64,000 nucleotides of DNA, from positions 124,001-188,000 of the forward strand of contig NZ_JYJB01000010.1 in assembly GCF_000956475.1 (NCBI RefSeq). The letters are read 5' to 3'. How positions within the stretch are numbered: position 1 is the first letter of the stretch; each line of letters begins with the position of its first letter. The translations under genes were made by a program, and so were the position numbers. The notes beneath the pieces are model-generated. The model was not told where the DNA came from. It was given only the letters and a program-made list of their open reading frames with translations, and did not search any database. Below, piece after piece: positions 28,781-36,995 of this stretch. Origin of the DNA: Microbacterium hydrocarbonoxydans (GTDB lineage Bacteria > Actinomycetota > Actinomycetes > Actinomycetales > Microbacteriaceae).

Positions 28781-29284
28781 TCAGGCCAGTGGCAGCACGA
28801 GGTCGGTGCGCAGCGCCTCTGGTGCCTCGGTCGGATCGGACACGTAGATCTCGATCATGATGCCGCGCGACGAATGACCCTCGGCGAGCGTGCGCTGCAG
28901 GAGTCCCTGCCAGGCCGCGCCGAGACCCTCGTACGACCCGAAGACCGAGGTCGCCGTCGCAGGCCCCGCAGGCAGCACCGATGCCGTCACAGGGAGCCCG
29001 TTCGATTCGATGGCCTCGGCCGGCGCCGAGGCCACGGGGAATCCGAGCTCGAGATCGAAGGTCCCCATCGGATTGCCGTAGTACACGGCGAGCGCTGGTC
29101 CTGCATGGATCAGCCGGCCGTCCGCGAAGAGCTCGCTGATCGCGCGATATCCGCCGTCGAACGCGTCGCGCAGATCTGCGAGCGTGATCTGCTCGTGCCT
29201 GATCACGGCGAGCGGCATGGTGTCGATACGGATGTGATCGGTCGGCCCGAACGGGTCCTCTGGGAATGCGCTCATGACGGTCAT
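28781..29284 (-). CDS. GyrI-like effector-binding domain protein
   Basis: A 167-residue stand-alone protein of the GyrI/AraC effector-binding fold: MPLAVIRHEQITLADLRDAF, ALAVYYGNPMGTFDLELGFP, VFGSYEGLGAAWQGLLQ. Such domains bind small amphipathic molecules, and stand-alone members can sequester or hydrolyse them. I chose ATG 29284, which overlaps the stop of the M3 peptidase gene (ATGA) and follows GGAAGG; ATG 29275 is possible. The long frame upstream is a shadow of the peptidase gene. Translation is coupled to the peptidase. Confidence 0.82.
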   Translation of the reverse strand: MTVMSAFPEDPFGPTDHIRIDTMPLAVIRHEQITLADLRDAFDGGYRAISELFADGRLIHAGPALAVYYGNPMGTFDLELGFPVASAPAEAIESNGLPVTASVLPAGPATATSVFGSYEGLGAAWQGLLQRTLAEGHSSRGIMIEIYVSDPTEAPEALRTDLVLPLA

Positions 29285-31332
29285 CCTTCCAGACCCCGCC
29301 GCTTCAGCAGAGGACCGATCTCGGCGTCGCGCCCGCGGAAGTCGCGATAGGCCTCGAGAGGATCCATCGAGCCGCCCACACCGAGCAGGCGTGACCGGAA
29401 CCGGTCGCCGTTCCCGCGCGTGAGGCCGCCGTTCTCGCGGAACCATTCGACGGTGTCGGCATCGAGCACCTCGCTCCAGATGTACGAGTAGTAGCCCGCG
29501 CTGTACCCGCCCGAGAAGACGTGGGCGAAGTATGCCGACGAGTAGCGGGTCGGCACGACAGGACCGTCGAGGCCGATGTCGGCGAGGGCCGCCGCTTCGA
29601 ACACCGCGACGTCGGGGACCTCGGCATCCGTCCCGATGCGATGCCAGGCCTGATCGAGCCACGCCGCAGCCAGATACTCGCTCGTCGCATGCCCCTGATC
29701 GAAGGTCTCGGTCGCGCGAAGCCGCTCGACGACCGCCGGATCCAGCGGCTGGCCGGTCTCATGGTGGCGTGCATAGTTGTCGAGGACCTCAGGCCACAGG
29801 ATCCACATCTCGTTCACCTGACTGGGGAACTCGACGAAGTCGCGGAACACGTTGGTGCCGGCGAAGTGCGGGAACGTCACGATCGCGAATAGGCCGTGCA
29901 GGGCGTGGCCGAACTCGTGGAACAGTGTCGTGACCTCGTCGAGCGTCAGCAGCGTCGGCTCGCCCTCGGCAGGTTGCGCCACGTTGAGGTTGTTCACGAC
30001 GACCGGAGCTGTACCTCTCAACCGCGACTGGCTCACGATCGCATTCATCCACGCCCCGCCGCGCTTGGCGTCTCTCGTGTAGAGATCGAGCACGTATAGG
30101 CCCACAGGGCTTCCGTCCTCGTTGAACACCTCGAAGACGCGTGCGCCCGGATGGTACGAGGGGAGATCAGGGCGCTCGGTGAATGTCACGCCGTAGAGGC
30201 GGGTCGCCGCGAAGAAGACGCCGTCCTGCAGGACACGCTCGGCTTCGAACCACGGCCGCAGTGCGGCGGTGTCGATGTCGTATCTGGCAGTGCGGACCCT
30301 CTCTGTGTAGAACGCCCAGTCGTGAGCCTCCACGGCGAACGCCTCAGGCTCGGTGGCGTCGACGATCTCCTGCAGCGCCTCCCGCTCGGCCCGTGCGTTG
30401 CGGGCTGACGGAGCAGCCAACTCTCGCAGCATCCGCTCGACCGCTTCCGGTGTCTTGGCCGTTTCGTCGGCCGTCACATACGCGGCATGAGAGTCGTAGC
30501 CGAGGAGGGCTGCCCGCTCGGCCCGCAGCCGCACCATCTCCCTCAGCACGGGACGGTTGTCGTTCCCATTGTCGCGAGAGGCTCGGGAGAGGGATGCCGT
30601 CATGATACGGCGCCGGGACTCGCGGTTGCGCAGCTGGGCAAGGTACGGGTGGCCGGTGAACAGCGGCAGGGAGACGAGGTAGCGACCCTCCAGACCGCGG
30701 TCGGCGGCTGCACGAGCGGCCGCAGACACCTCGCCGCTGCTCAGGCCGTCGAGCTCGGAAGCTTCGTCGAAGACCACGGCCAGGTCGTTCGTGTCGTTGA
30801 GGAGGTTGCGCTCGAATGTCGTGCTGAGCGTCGACAGCTGCTGGTTCAGGTCGGTCAGCCTGGCCTTCGCCTCGTCGTCGAGCGCGGCGCCGGCGTGCGT
30901 CATCTCGCGGAAGCGCCGTTCGACCAGGTACCGCTGCTCGGCATCGAGGTCGAGGGCGTCGAGCTGGTCGTGCACTTGAGCGACACGCCAGTACAGGGCG
31001 CCGTCGAGCGTGATCGCGTCGTCGTGCGCAGCCATCAGCGGAGCGAGCTCCTCATCGACGGCCTGGATCTCGGGCGTCGCATCCGCGGAGCTCACGGTGT
31101 AGAACGCATGGGCGATGCGGTCGAGCATCTCACCTGATCGCTCCAGAGCTTCGATCGTGTTCTCGAACGTCGGCATGGATCTCACCATCGTGATCCGGGA
31201 GATCTCCCGCAGCTGCTCGGCGAACGCCGCTCTGAACGCCGGCAGATAGTGTTCGGGCCTGATCAGTCGGTAGTCCGGCAGCCCGTAGGGGAGAGCAGAC
31301 GGCTGCAGCAGCGGATTCGAAGCGTCGGTCAT
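29281..31332 (-). CDS. M3-family zinc oligopeptidase (Dcp/oligopeptidase A type)
   Basis: A 683-residue M3 metallopeptidase degrading short peptides in the cytosol. The zinc motif is HEFGH at residues 472-476 (LFHEFGHALHGLF), with the third ligand in the following FVEFPSQVNEMW. The N-terminal helical part (PTFENTIEALERSGEMLDRI) and YSAGYYSYIWSEVLDAD near the end match dipeptidyl carboxypeptidase (Dcp). It shares a 104-base spacer with the divergent ArsR-type gene, so that regulator's repeat array may also affect it. Confidence 0.94.
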   Translation of the reverse strand: MTDASNPLLQPSALPYGLPDYRLIRPEHYLPAFRAAFAEQLREISRITMVRSMPTFENTIEALERSGEMLDRIAHAFYTVSSADATPEIQAVDEELAPLMAAHDDAITLDGALYWRVAQVHDQLDALDLDAEQRYLVERRFREMTHAGAALDDEAKARLTDLNQQLSTLSTTFERNLLNDTNDLAVVFDEASELDGLSSGEVSAAARAAADRGLEGRYLVSLPLFTGHPYLAQLRNRESRRRIMTASLSRASRDNGNDNRPVLREMVRLRAERAALLGYDSHAAYVTADETAKTPEAVERMLRELAAPSARNARAEREALQEIVDATEPEAFAVEAHDWAFYTERVRTARYDIDTAALRPWFEAERVLQDGVFFAATRLYGVTFTERPDLPSYHPGARVFEVFNEDGSPVGLYVLDLYTRDAKRGGAWMNAIVSQSRLRGTAPVVVNNLNVAQPAEGEPTLLTLDEVTTLFHEFGHALHGLFAIVTFPHFAGTNVFRDFVEFPSQVNEMWILWPEVLDNYARHHETGQPLDPAVVERLRATETFDQGHATSEYLAAAWLDQAWHRIGTDAEVPDVAVFEAAALADIGLDGPVVPTRYSSAYFAHVFSGGYSAGYYSYIWSEVLDADTVEWFRENGGLTRGNGDRFRSRLLGVGGSMDPLEAYRDFRGRDAEIGPLLKRRGLEG

Positions 31333-31386
31333 TCCTCGAGCCTAGCCAGCGCCCTCGAAGCACCGGGCGTGTCGAGTGAAGGGCAG

Positions 31387-31434
31387 TTGCAAAGAAACCC
31401 TTGCAAAAGAACTCTTGCAAAGATATCTTTGCTT
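31387..31434. promoter_or_regulatory. Repeat-array operator and leaderless promoter of the ArsR gene
   Basis: Three direct copies of TTGCAAAGA-like sequence start at 31387, 31401 (TTGCAAAAGA) and 31415, 14 bases apart. The third runs into the perfect 16-bp palindrome GCAAAGATATCTTTGC (31417-31432), which supplies an inverted copy. A promoter lies inside: TTGCAA (31401-31406), 17 bases, TATCTT (31424-31429), then 7 bases to ATG 31437 (leaderless). Binding of the encoded regulator here would block its own promoter and could reach the divergent peptidase gene. Confidence 0.75.
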
Positions 31435-31436
31435 GT

Positions 31437-32033
31437 ATGACGAACGAAGAAGGTCGCACCCTCGACTCCGGAGCCTTGAAGGCTCTCGCGCACCCGCTGC
31501 GGGTGCGCATCTTCGACCTGCTGAGCGAGCGAGGGCCGCAGACCGCGAGCACGCTGGCCGCTCTCGTCGGCGAGACCTCGGGCTCCATGAGCTATCACCT
31601 GCGAGCACTTGCCGCGCATGACCTCATCCAGGAGGTCGAGGGCAGGGGCACTGCCCGCGAGCGCTGGTGGGAGCGCCCGAAGGGCCGCATCGACCTGCCG
31701 GGCCCGGACGAGTCGATGACACCGTCGAATCGCGCCGCGGCGCAGATCGTCACCTCGGAATTCTTCCGACTGCGACACGAGACGCTGATGGCGTACCTCA
31801 ACCGCAACGAATCCGAGATCCCGGAGGAATGGCGCGATGCCGGGATCATCATGACCACCTACCTCGACCTGACCATCGAGCAGATGGCCGAGCTCAAGGC
31901 CGAACTGAGCGGGGTCGTCGACCAGATCATCGCGCGGTACAAGGGCCAGACGGGCCCGGGCCGTCGGCGCGTCACCCTTCGCGCCGAGCTCTTCGACCTG
32001 TCCGCCTCTCTCACGAACACGGAGGAATCATGA
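31437..32033 (+). CDS. ArsR-type winged-helix transcriptional regulator
   Basis: A 198-residue regulator: N-terminal ArsR-like winged helix (LKALAHPLRVRIFDLLSERG; TASTLAALVGETSGSMSYHL; VEGRGTARERWWE) and a C-terminal helical part (LTIEQMAELKAELSGVVDQI) as in the ArsR/HTH_20 type found in actinobacteria. No cysteine metal site is seen, so it is not an arsenic or metal sensor by motif. ATG 31437 fits a leaderless start 7 bases after TATCTT; the in-frame frame from 31401 would begin inside the operator. The stop overlaps the next small gene. Confidence 0.88.
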   Translation: MTNEEGRTLDSGALKALAHPLRVRIFDLLSERGPQTASTLAALVGETSGSMSYHLRALAAHDLIQEVEGRGTARERWWERPKGRIDLPGPDESMTPSNRAAAQIVTSEFFRLRHETLMAYLNRNESEIPEEWRDAGIIMTTYLDLTIEQMAELKAELSGVVDQIIARYKGQTGPGRRRVTLRAELFDLSASLTNTEES

Positions 32034-32248
32034 CCAGCGCAGCACTTCACCTGACGGCACCGACGCAGACCGAGCGCGGTCTGCTCCGGCTCGCCGAGCG
32101 CATCACGGCCTTCGTGGAAGGCCGTGTCGCGGCCCGCGCCGCGCGGCGCGAGATCGCTCTCGACCTGCTCCGCGAGCAGCAGGCCCGCAAACACGACCAG
32201 CGCGGGATCGACCACATGCTCGCGCAGGCGGGATTGCCGCGCCGCTGA
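32030..32248 (+). CDS. Small hypothetical protein co-translated with the ArsR-type gene
   Basis: A 72-residue, Arg/Ala-rich, mainly helical protein (LLRLAERITAFVEGRVAARA ... IDHMLAQAGLPRR). The ATG overlaps the regulator stop (ATGA) with GGAGG upstream, which supports real translation. No known domain. Its only context is the coupled regulator, of which it could be a partner; this is inference. Confidence 0.7.
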   Translation: MTSAALHLTAPTQTERGLLRLAERITAFVEGRVAARAARREIALDLLREQQARKHDQRGIDHMLAQAGLPRR

Positions 32249-32260
32249 GCTCTCCGCGAC

Positions 32261-32297
32261 GAAGCGACCCCCTGCAGCAGCTGCAGGGGGTTGCTTC
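32261..32297. terminator. Long hairpin terminator between convergent genes
   Basis: A 17-bp stem starting GAAGCGACCCCCTGCAG and ending CTGCAGGGGGTTGCTTC, with one G-T pair and a 3-base loop. It closes the ArsR unit on the plus strand and faces the end of the minus-strand valS unit at 32311. Confidence 0.85.
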
Positions 32298-32310
32298 CGC
32301 GTCAGGCGGG

Positions 32311-32544
32311 TCAGTCTTCGAAGGGGCGCGAGACGACTCCGGACGCCGTCTGCAGGACTTCCCAGCCGGCATCGAGCTCCGCGATCGCGCGGCCCTCGAG
32401 CCAGGTCAGCGTCCAGTACCCGCTAGTCGGCAAGCTCGAGGACCCAGCGAGATTCGCCTCCGCCTCGGCGATCGCCGGCCGGAGCGCCGCCGGAACCGAT
32501 GCCGGCGGCTCCGAACCCGCCGCCCAGCGCGTGCCCAGCTGCAT
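32311..32544 (-). CDS. Conserved small hypothetical protein after valS
   Basis: A 77-residue protein. The N-terminal MQLGTRWAAGSEPPASVPAA and C-terminal YWTLTWLEGRAIAELDAGWE are patterns I recall from small actinobacterial proteins encoded next to valS, without known function. ATG overlaps the valS stop (ATGA on the minus strand). No membrane segment or catalytic motif. Confidence 0.75.
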   Translation of the reverse strand: MQLGTRWAAGSEPPASVPAALRPAIAEAEANLAGSSSLPTSGYWTLTWLEGRAIAELDAGWEVLQTASGVVSRPFED

Positions 32545-35138
32545 CAGGCGCCCTCGACCGGAGCGAGCTCGATCGCCGTGACGGCGAAGGCTTCGGCCTC
32601 GGTGAACTCGAGCTCATCGATTCGGCCCACGGCGCGCAGATCGTCGGCCGCAGCGCGCAGGGCGTCGAGCTTGGCGGCAGGCGCCGCGATCGCCGCGCGC
32701 GAGACCGGGGTCTTCTGCGAGGCCTTGGCCTCGGTCTTCGCGCGACGGATGCCGATGAGCGCCTCGCTCGCCACGGAGAGCACTGCGGGGTCGCCCTCGA
32801 TGCCGAGCGGCTCTGGCCAGGACGCCGTGTGCACCGAGCCCTCCTCGAACCACGACCACACCTCTTCGGTCGCGAACGACAGGATCGGCGCGAGCAGGCG
32901 GAGCAGCGTCGACAGGGCCAGACGCAGCGCGAGGGCGGCGGATGCCTGCCCCACGTCGTTCTGGTTGTAGGCGCGCTCCTTCACGAGCTCGAGGTAGTCG
33001 TCGCAGAACGTCCAGAAGAACGCCTCGGTGACCTCGAGCGCCTTCGCCTGGTCGTAGTTCTCGTACGCCTTCGTGGCCTCGACGATCACGCCGTCGAGAG
33101 CCGTGAGCATCGACGCGTCGAGTGCATGCGTGACCTGGGCGCCCTCGGGCACGGGGAACGACAGCACGAACTTCGCGGCGTTCAGGACCTTGATGGCAAG
33201 GCGACGCCCGATCTTCACCTGAGTGGGGTTCTGCGGGTCGAAGGCGGCGTCCATGCCCAGACGGCTCGACGCGGACCAGTAGCGCACAGCATCCGATCCG
33301 TGCGCATCGAGGATGTCTGCCGGGGTCACCACGTTGCCCTTGGACTTCGACATCTTCTTGCGGTCGGGGTCGACGATGAAGCCGCTGATCGCGGCGTTGC
33401 GCCACGGCGAGCGCCCGTCTTCCAGCGTCGAGCGCAGCATGGTCGAGAAGAGCCAGGTGCGGATGATGTCCTGGCCCTGCGGGCGCAGGTCGAACGGGGC
33501 GGTGAGCTGCCACAGCTCCTCGTCGCGCTGCCATCCTCCGGCCAGCTGCGGGGTGAGCGAGGACGTCGCCCAGGTGTCGAGGATGTCGGCCTCTGCCTCG
33601 AAGCCGCCCGGTACGCCGCGCTGGTCCTCGGTGAAGCCGTCGGGCACGTCGGTCGTCGGATCGATCGGCAGCTGCTCGTGCGAGGGGGTCAGCACGCGGT
33701 CGTAGTCGCGCTCGCCGTTCTCGTCGAGTCCGTACCACAGCGGAATCGGCACGCCGAAGAAGCGCTGGCGCGACACCAGCCAGTCGCCGGTGAGGCCGCC
33801 GACCCAGTTCTCGTAGCGCACCCGCATGAAGTCGGGATGCCAGGCGAGTTCGCTGCCGTGCGCGATCAGCTGGTCCCGCAGGTCGGCGTCACGGGCGCCG
33901 TTGCGGATGTACCACTGGCGGGTCGAGACGATCTCGAGCGGGCGGTCGCCTTTCTCGAAGAACTTCACGGCGTGGTTGAACGGCTTGCCGACGGCCGTCA
34001 TGTCGCCGGTCTCCTGCAGCTTCTCGACGATCTCCTTGCGGGCGGAGAACACGGTCTTGCCGGCGAGGTGCTCCTCGTACCAGGTGCGGGCCTCGGCGGA
34101 CCCGACCAGGGCGGGAGCTTCGGGGAGGAAGCGTCCGTCGAGCCCGATCGTCGTCATGTTCGGCAGGTCGCGGCCATCTGCGGTGCGGAGCTCCCGCCAC
34201 CAGATGATGTCGGTCACGTCGCCGAAGGTGCAGACCATGGCGGCGCCGGTGCCCTTGTCGGCGAGGGCCAGATGGTGCCCGTGGATCTCGATCTCGGCGT
34301 CGAAGAACGGCGTCTTCACCTTGGTGCCGATCAGGTGCTTGTGCGGCCCCTCGGGGTGCGTGACGATCGCGATGCACGCGGGCAGCAGCTCGGGCCGGGT
34401 GGTCTCGATCGTGATCGCGCCGCTGCCGTCGGCGAACGGGAAATCGATCGTGTGATACGCCGCCTGCTGATCGCGGTCCTCGAGCTCGGCCTGGGCGATC
34501 GCCGAGCGGAAGTCGATGTCCCACAGCGTCGGTGCGAGCGCCTGGTAGGCCTCGCCGCGCTCGATGTTGCGCAGGAACGCGAGCTGGCTCTGACGGATGG
34601 TGTCGTCGGAGATCGTGCGGTAGGTCTGCGTCCAGTCCACACTCAGACCCAGCTGGCGGAACAGCGCCTCGAACTGCTTCTCGTCTTCGACCGTGAGCTT
34701 CTCGCACAGCTCGATGAAGTTGCGGCGGCTGATCGGCTTCTGGTCGGCCGCACGCGAGGACTTGTTGTCGCCGCCCTCGAACGGGGGAGTGAAGTCGGGA
34801 TCGTAGGGGAGCGAGGGATCACAGCGCACGCCGTAGTAGTTCTGCACGCGGCGCTCGGTGGGCAGGCCGTTGTCATCCCACCCCATCGGGTAGAACACGG
34901 TCTTGCCGCGCATGCGCTCGAAGCGCGCCTTGATATCGGTGTGCGTGTACGAGAACACATGGCCGATGTGAAGCGAGCCGGATGCCGTCGGCGGGGGGGT
35001 GTCGATCGAGTACACGCCCTCACGACCGGACTGCGCGGCGCGGATGCGGTCGAACAGATACGTGCCCTGCTCGGACCAGCGGTCGTTCCACTTCGCTTCG
35101 AGACCTTCGAGTGCGGGCTTGTCGGGAATCACGGACAT
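32544..35138 (-). CDS. valS: Valyl-tRNA synthetase
   Basis: An 864-residue class I synthetase charging tRNA-Val. HIGH motif SLHIGHVFS (residues 55-63), KMSKS motif KKMSKSKGNV, the editing domain with TTRPELLPACIAIVTHP, and DWLVSRQRFFGVPIPLWYG. The length and lack of the long C-terminal coiled coil place it with the shorter, archaeal-like ValS type of many actinobacteria. ATG 35138 has GAGGAG upstream on the minus strand; the much longer upstream frame is a shadow. No T-box was seen before it. Confidence 0.97.
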   Translation of the reverse strand: MSVIPDKPALEGLEAKWNDRWSEQGTYLFDRIRAAQSGREGVYSIDTPPPTASGSLHIGHVFSYTHTDIKARFERMRGKTVFYPMGWDDNGLPTERRVQNYYGVRCDPSLPYDPDFTPPFEGGDNKSSRAADQKPISRRNFIELCEKLTVEDEKQFEALFRQLGLSVDWTQTYRTISDDTIRQSQLAFLRNIERGEAYQALAPTLWDIDFRSAIAQAELEDRDQQAAYHTIDFPFADGSGAITIETTRPELLPACIAIVTHPEGPHKHLIGTKVKTPFFDAEIEIHGHHLALADKGTGAAMVCTFGDVTDIIWWRELRTADGRDLPNMTTIGLDGRFLPEAPALVGSAEARTWYEEHLAGKTVFSARKEIVEKLQETGDMTAVGKPFNHAVKFFEKGDRPLEIVSTRQWYIRNGARDADLRDQLIAHGSELAWHPDFMRVRYENWVGGLTGDWLVSRQRFFGVPIPLWYGLDENGERDYDRVLTPSHEQLPIDPTTDVPDGFTEDQRGVPGGFEAEADILDTWATSSLTPQLAGGWQRDEELWQLTAPFDLRPQGQDIIRTWLFSTMLRSTLEDGRSPWRNAAISGFIVDPDRKKMSKSKGNVVTPADILDAHGSDAVRYWSASSRLGMDAAFDPQNPTQVKIGRRLAIKVLNAAKFVLSFPVPEGAQVTHALDASMLTALDGVIVEATKAYENYDQAKALEVTEAFFWTFCDDYLELVKERAYNQNDVGQASAALALRLALSTLLRLLAPILSFATEEVWSWFEEGSVHTASWPEPLGIEGDPAVLSVASEALIGIRRAKTEAKASQKTPVSRAAIAAPAAKLDALRAAADDLRAVGRIDELEFTEAEAFAVTAIELAPVEGA

Positions 35139-35204
35139 ACGGGAGGTCTCCTCGAGCGATGTATGCGGCACTGTGTGAGCGTGCCTGAGTGTGGATGTGC
35201 TCCC

Positions 35205-35267
35205 AGTGTACCGACCGGGTAACGACCCGGCCGTACATCGACCGGGTCCAAGAATCGGCCGTAGAAT
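35205..35267. promoter_or_regulatory. Divergent promoter region of valS and the peptide transporter
   Basis: Minus strand: TACACT (35205-35210) is a -10 candidate for valS with a leader of about 60 bases. Plus strand: TAGAAT (35262-35267) is a -10 candidate for the substrate-binding-protein gene. Between them lies CCGGGT-AACG-ACCCGG (35215-35230), a perfect inverted repeat, and a further GACCGGGT copy at 35240. It could be a transcription-factor site; no family is recognised. Confidence 0.5.
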
Positions 35268-35303
35268 CGGAGCATCCCGAATCGAATCTTCTGAGGAATC
35301 GTC

Positions 35304-36923
35304 ATGCCTGCACGCCTCACGCGTCGCCTCCTTCCCCTCACCGCGCTCGCCGCGGCATCCGCTCTCGTCCTCAGCGCCTGCGCTCCCAGCGCCGGCGGGG
35401 AGAGCGACGGCGCTGAGCTCGTGTGGTCGATCGAGGGAGCCAACCTCTCCGCCGGGCATATGGACCCGCAGGTGAGCCAGCTCGACGTGTCGGGCATGGT
35501 GCAGCGCGCGGTGCTCGACTCGCTGGTCTTCCAGGAGGACGACGGCAGCTTCTCGCCGTGGCTGGCCACGAAGTGGGAGGTGTCGCCGGACAGCACGGAG
35601 TACACCTTCACCCTGCGTGACGACGTGACGTTCACGGACGGCGAGAAGTTCGACGCGGCGGCCGTGAAGGCGAACTTCGATCGCATCGTCGACCCCGAGA
35701 CCGAGTCGGCACAGGCGGCGAGCATGCTCGGGGCCGATTTCTACAAGGGCACCGAGGTCGTCGACGACTACACCGTGAAGGTGAGCTTCACGCAGCCCTA
35801 CGCGCCGTTCCTGCAGGCTGCGAGCACCCCGCAGCTCGGGTTCTACTCGCCGAAGGTGCTTAAGGAGTCGGCCGACAAGCTCAAGGCAGGCGGCCCCGGC
35901 ATCACGGTCGGCACCGGTCCCTTCGAGCTGACCGAGTACACGCCCGACCAGGAGATCGTCTACACGCGCAACGACGACTACGCGTGGGGCCCGGGCACCG
36001 ACGGCGCGAAGGCTCCGAAGTTCGAGACGCTGCGCGTGGAGATCCAGCCTGAGGCGTCGGTGCGCACCGGCGTGGTCGAAAGCGGCGAGTCCGATCTCAC
36101 CAGCAACGTGCCGCCGAACCTCGTGGACGGACTCGACGAGAGCATCACGGTCGACTCGGTCGAGTACCCCGGTCTGCCCTACTCGCTCTACCTGAACGAG
36201 AAGTACGGCGTCTTCGCCGATGAGAAGGTCCGTGAGGCGTTCTCGCGCGGAATCGACATCGACGCTGCGGTCGAGGAGATCTACTTCGGTCAGTTCCCGC
36301 GGGCGTGGAGTGTCCTCGGTTCGACCACTCCCGGTTACGACGCCTCCCTCGAGGGCAGCTGGCCTTTCGACCAGGATGCGGCGAACAGTCTTCTCGACGA
36401 GGCCGGCTGGACCGCGCGCGATGCCGACGGCATCCGCATGAAGGACGGCAAGCGCCTCTCCGTGCGCTGGATCGCGTGGACTCCGATCCCCGACGACCGC
36501 AAGGCGCTGGCGAATGCGATCCAGTCGGATCTGAAGAAGATCGGGTTCGAGGTCGTGCGCGAGGAGCTCGAGCCCGGAGCGTACAACGAGCAGTACGGGC
36601 CGAAGGCCTTCGACCTCACGGACTGGGGCTTCTCGGGAGTCGACCCCGACTTCCTGCGCAACCACCTGCACACCGACGGCTTCCAGAACGCCTCCCAGGT
36701 CTCAGACCCCGCGCTCGACGCACTGCTCGACCAGGCCGTGGGCACGACCGATCAGAGCACGCGCAACCAGCTCTACACCGAGGTGCAGCAGTGGAACGCG
36801 CAGCATGTCGCGATCGTGCCGCTCTACAGCCCCTCGGCGATCACGGCGGTGGGCGAGCGCGTCAAGGGACTCGACTACGACCTCTACGGCCGGCCGCTGT
36901 TCTACGATGTGAGCGTCGGCTGA
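35304..36923 (+). CDS. ABC transporter substrate-binding lipoprotein, family 5 (peptide/nickel type)
   Basis: A 539-residue exported lipoprotein: signal peptide with lipobox LSAC, so Cys26 would be lipidated and anchored outside. The rest fits SBP family 5 (WLATKWEVSPDSTEYTFTLR; VKANFDRIVDPETES; GTGPFELTEYTPDQEIVYTR; FDLTDWGFSGVDPDFL), which binds oligopeptides or similar ligands. First gene of a complete importer with two permeases and a fused ATPase. Ligand not predictable from sequence. Confidence 0.93.
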   Translation: MPARLTRRLLPLTALAAASALVLSACAPSAGGESDGAELVWSIEGANLSAGHMDPQVSQLDVSGMVQRAVLDSLVFQEDDGSFSPWLATKWEVSPDSTEYTFTLRDDVTFTDGEKFDAAAVKANFDRIVDPETESAQAASMLGADFYKGTEVVDDYTVKVSFTQPYAPFLQAASTPQLGFYSPKVLKESADKLKAGGPGITVGTGPFELTEYTPDQEIVYTRNDDYAWGPGTDGAKAPKFETLRVEIQPEASVRTGVVESGESDLTSNVPPNLVDGLDESITVDSVEYPGLPYSLYLNEKYGVFADEKVREAFSRGIDIDAAVEEIYFGQFPRAWSVLGSTTPGYDASLEGSWPFDQDAANSLLDEAGWTARDADGIRMKDGKRLSVRWIAWTPIPDDRKALANAIQSDLKKIGFEVVREELEPGAYNEQYGPKAFDLTDWGFSGVDPDFLRNHLHTDGFQNASQVSDPALDALLDQAVGTTDQSTRNQLYTEVQQWNAQHVAIVPLYSPSAITAVGERVKGLDYDLYGRPLFYDVSVG

Positions 36924-36934
36924 ACCTCATCCGT

Positions 36935-36994
36935 CGTTGAGCGAGCAGAGCGAGCGCCGTACTGAGCGAGCGATGCGAGTCGAGGTGGTGAAAC
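36935..36994 (+). repeat. GAGCGAGC-type intergenic repeat
   Basis: Two imperfect units, TTGAGCGAGCAGAGCGAG (36936-36953) and CTGAGCGAGCGATGCGAG (36962-36979), followed by GTCGAGGTGGTGAAACGG. Sequences of the form TGAGCGAGCGAAGCGAGTCGAAAC are common intergenic repeats in Micrococcales as far as I recall. It separates the binding-protein gene from the permeases and provides the GGTGG before GTG 36996. Confidence 0.55.
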
Positions 36995-36995
36995 G

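Noticed and set aside
31387..31434. TTGCAAAGA repeats as replication iterons
   Set aside because: There is no rep gene or AT-rich melting region. The promoter geometry and the regulator gene explain them better as an operator.
32499..35222. 907-codon plus-strand open frame over valS
   Set aside because: Antisense shadow of valS; the translation is Arg/Leu/Glu-rich with no domain pattern.
35139..36671. Upstream extension of the valS frame to 1375 codons
   Set aside because: It runs antisense through the substrate-binding-protein gene. MSVIPDKP at 35138 with GAGGAG is the family start.
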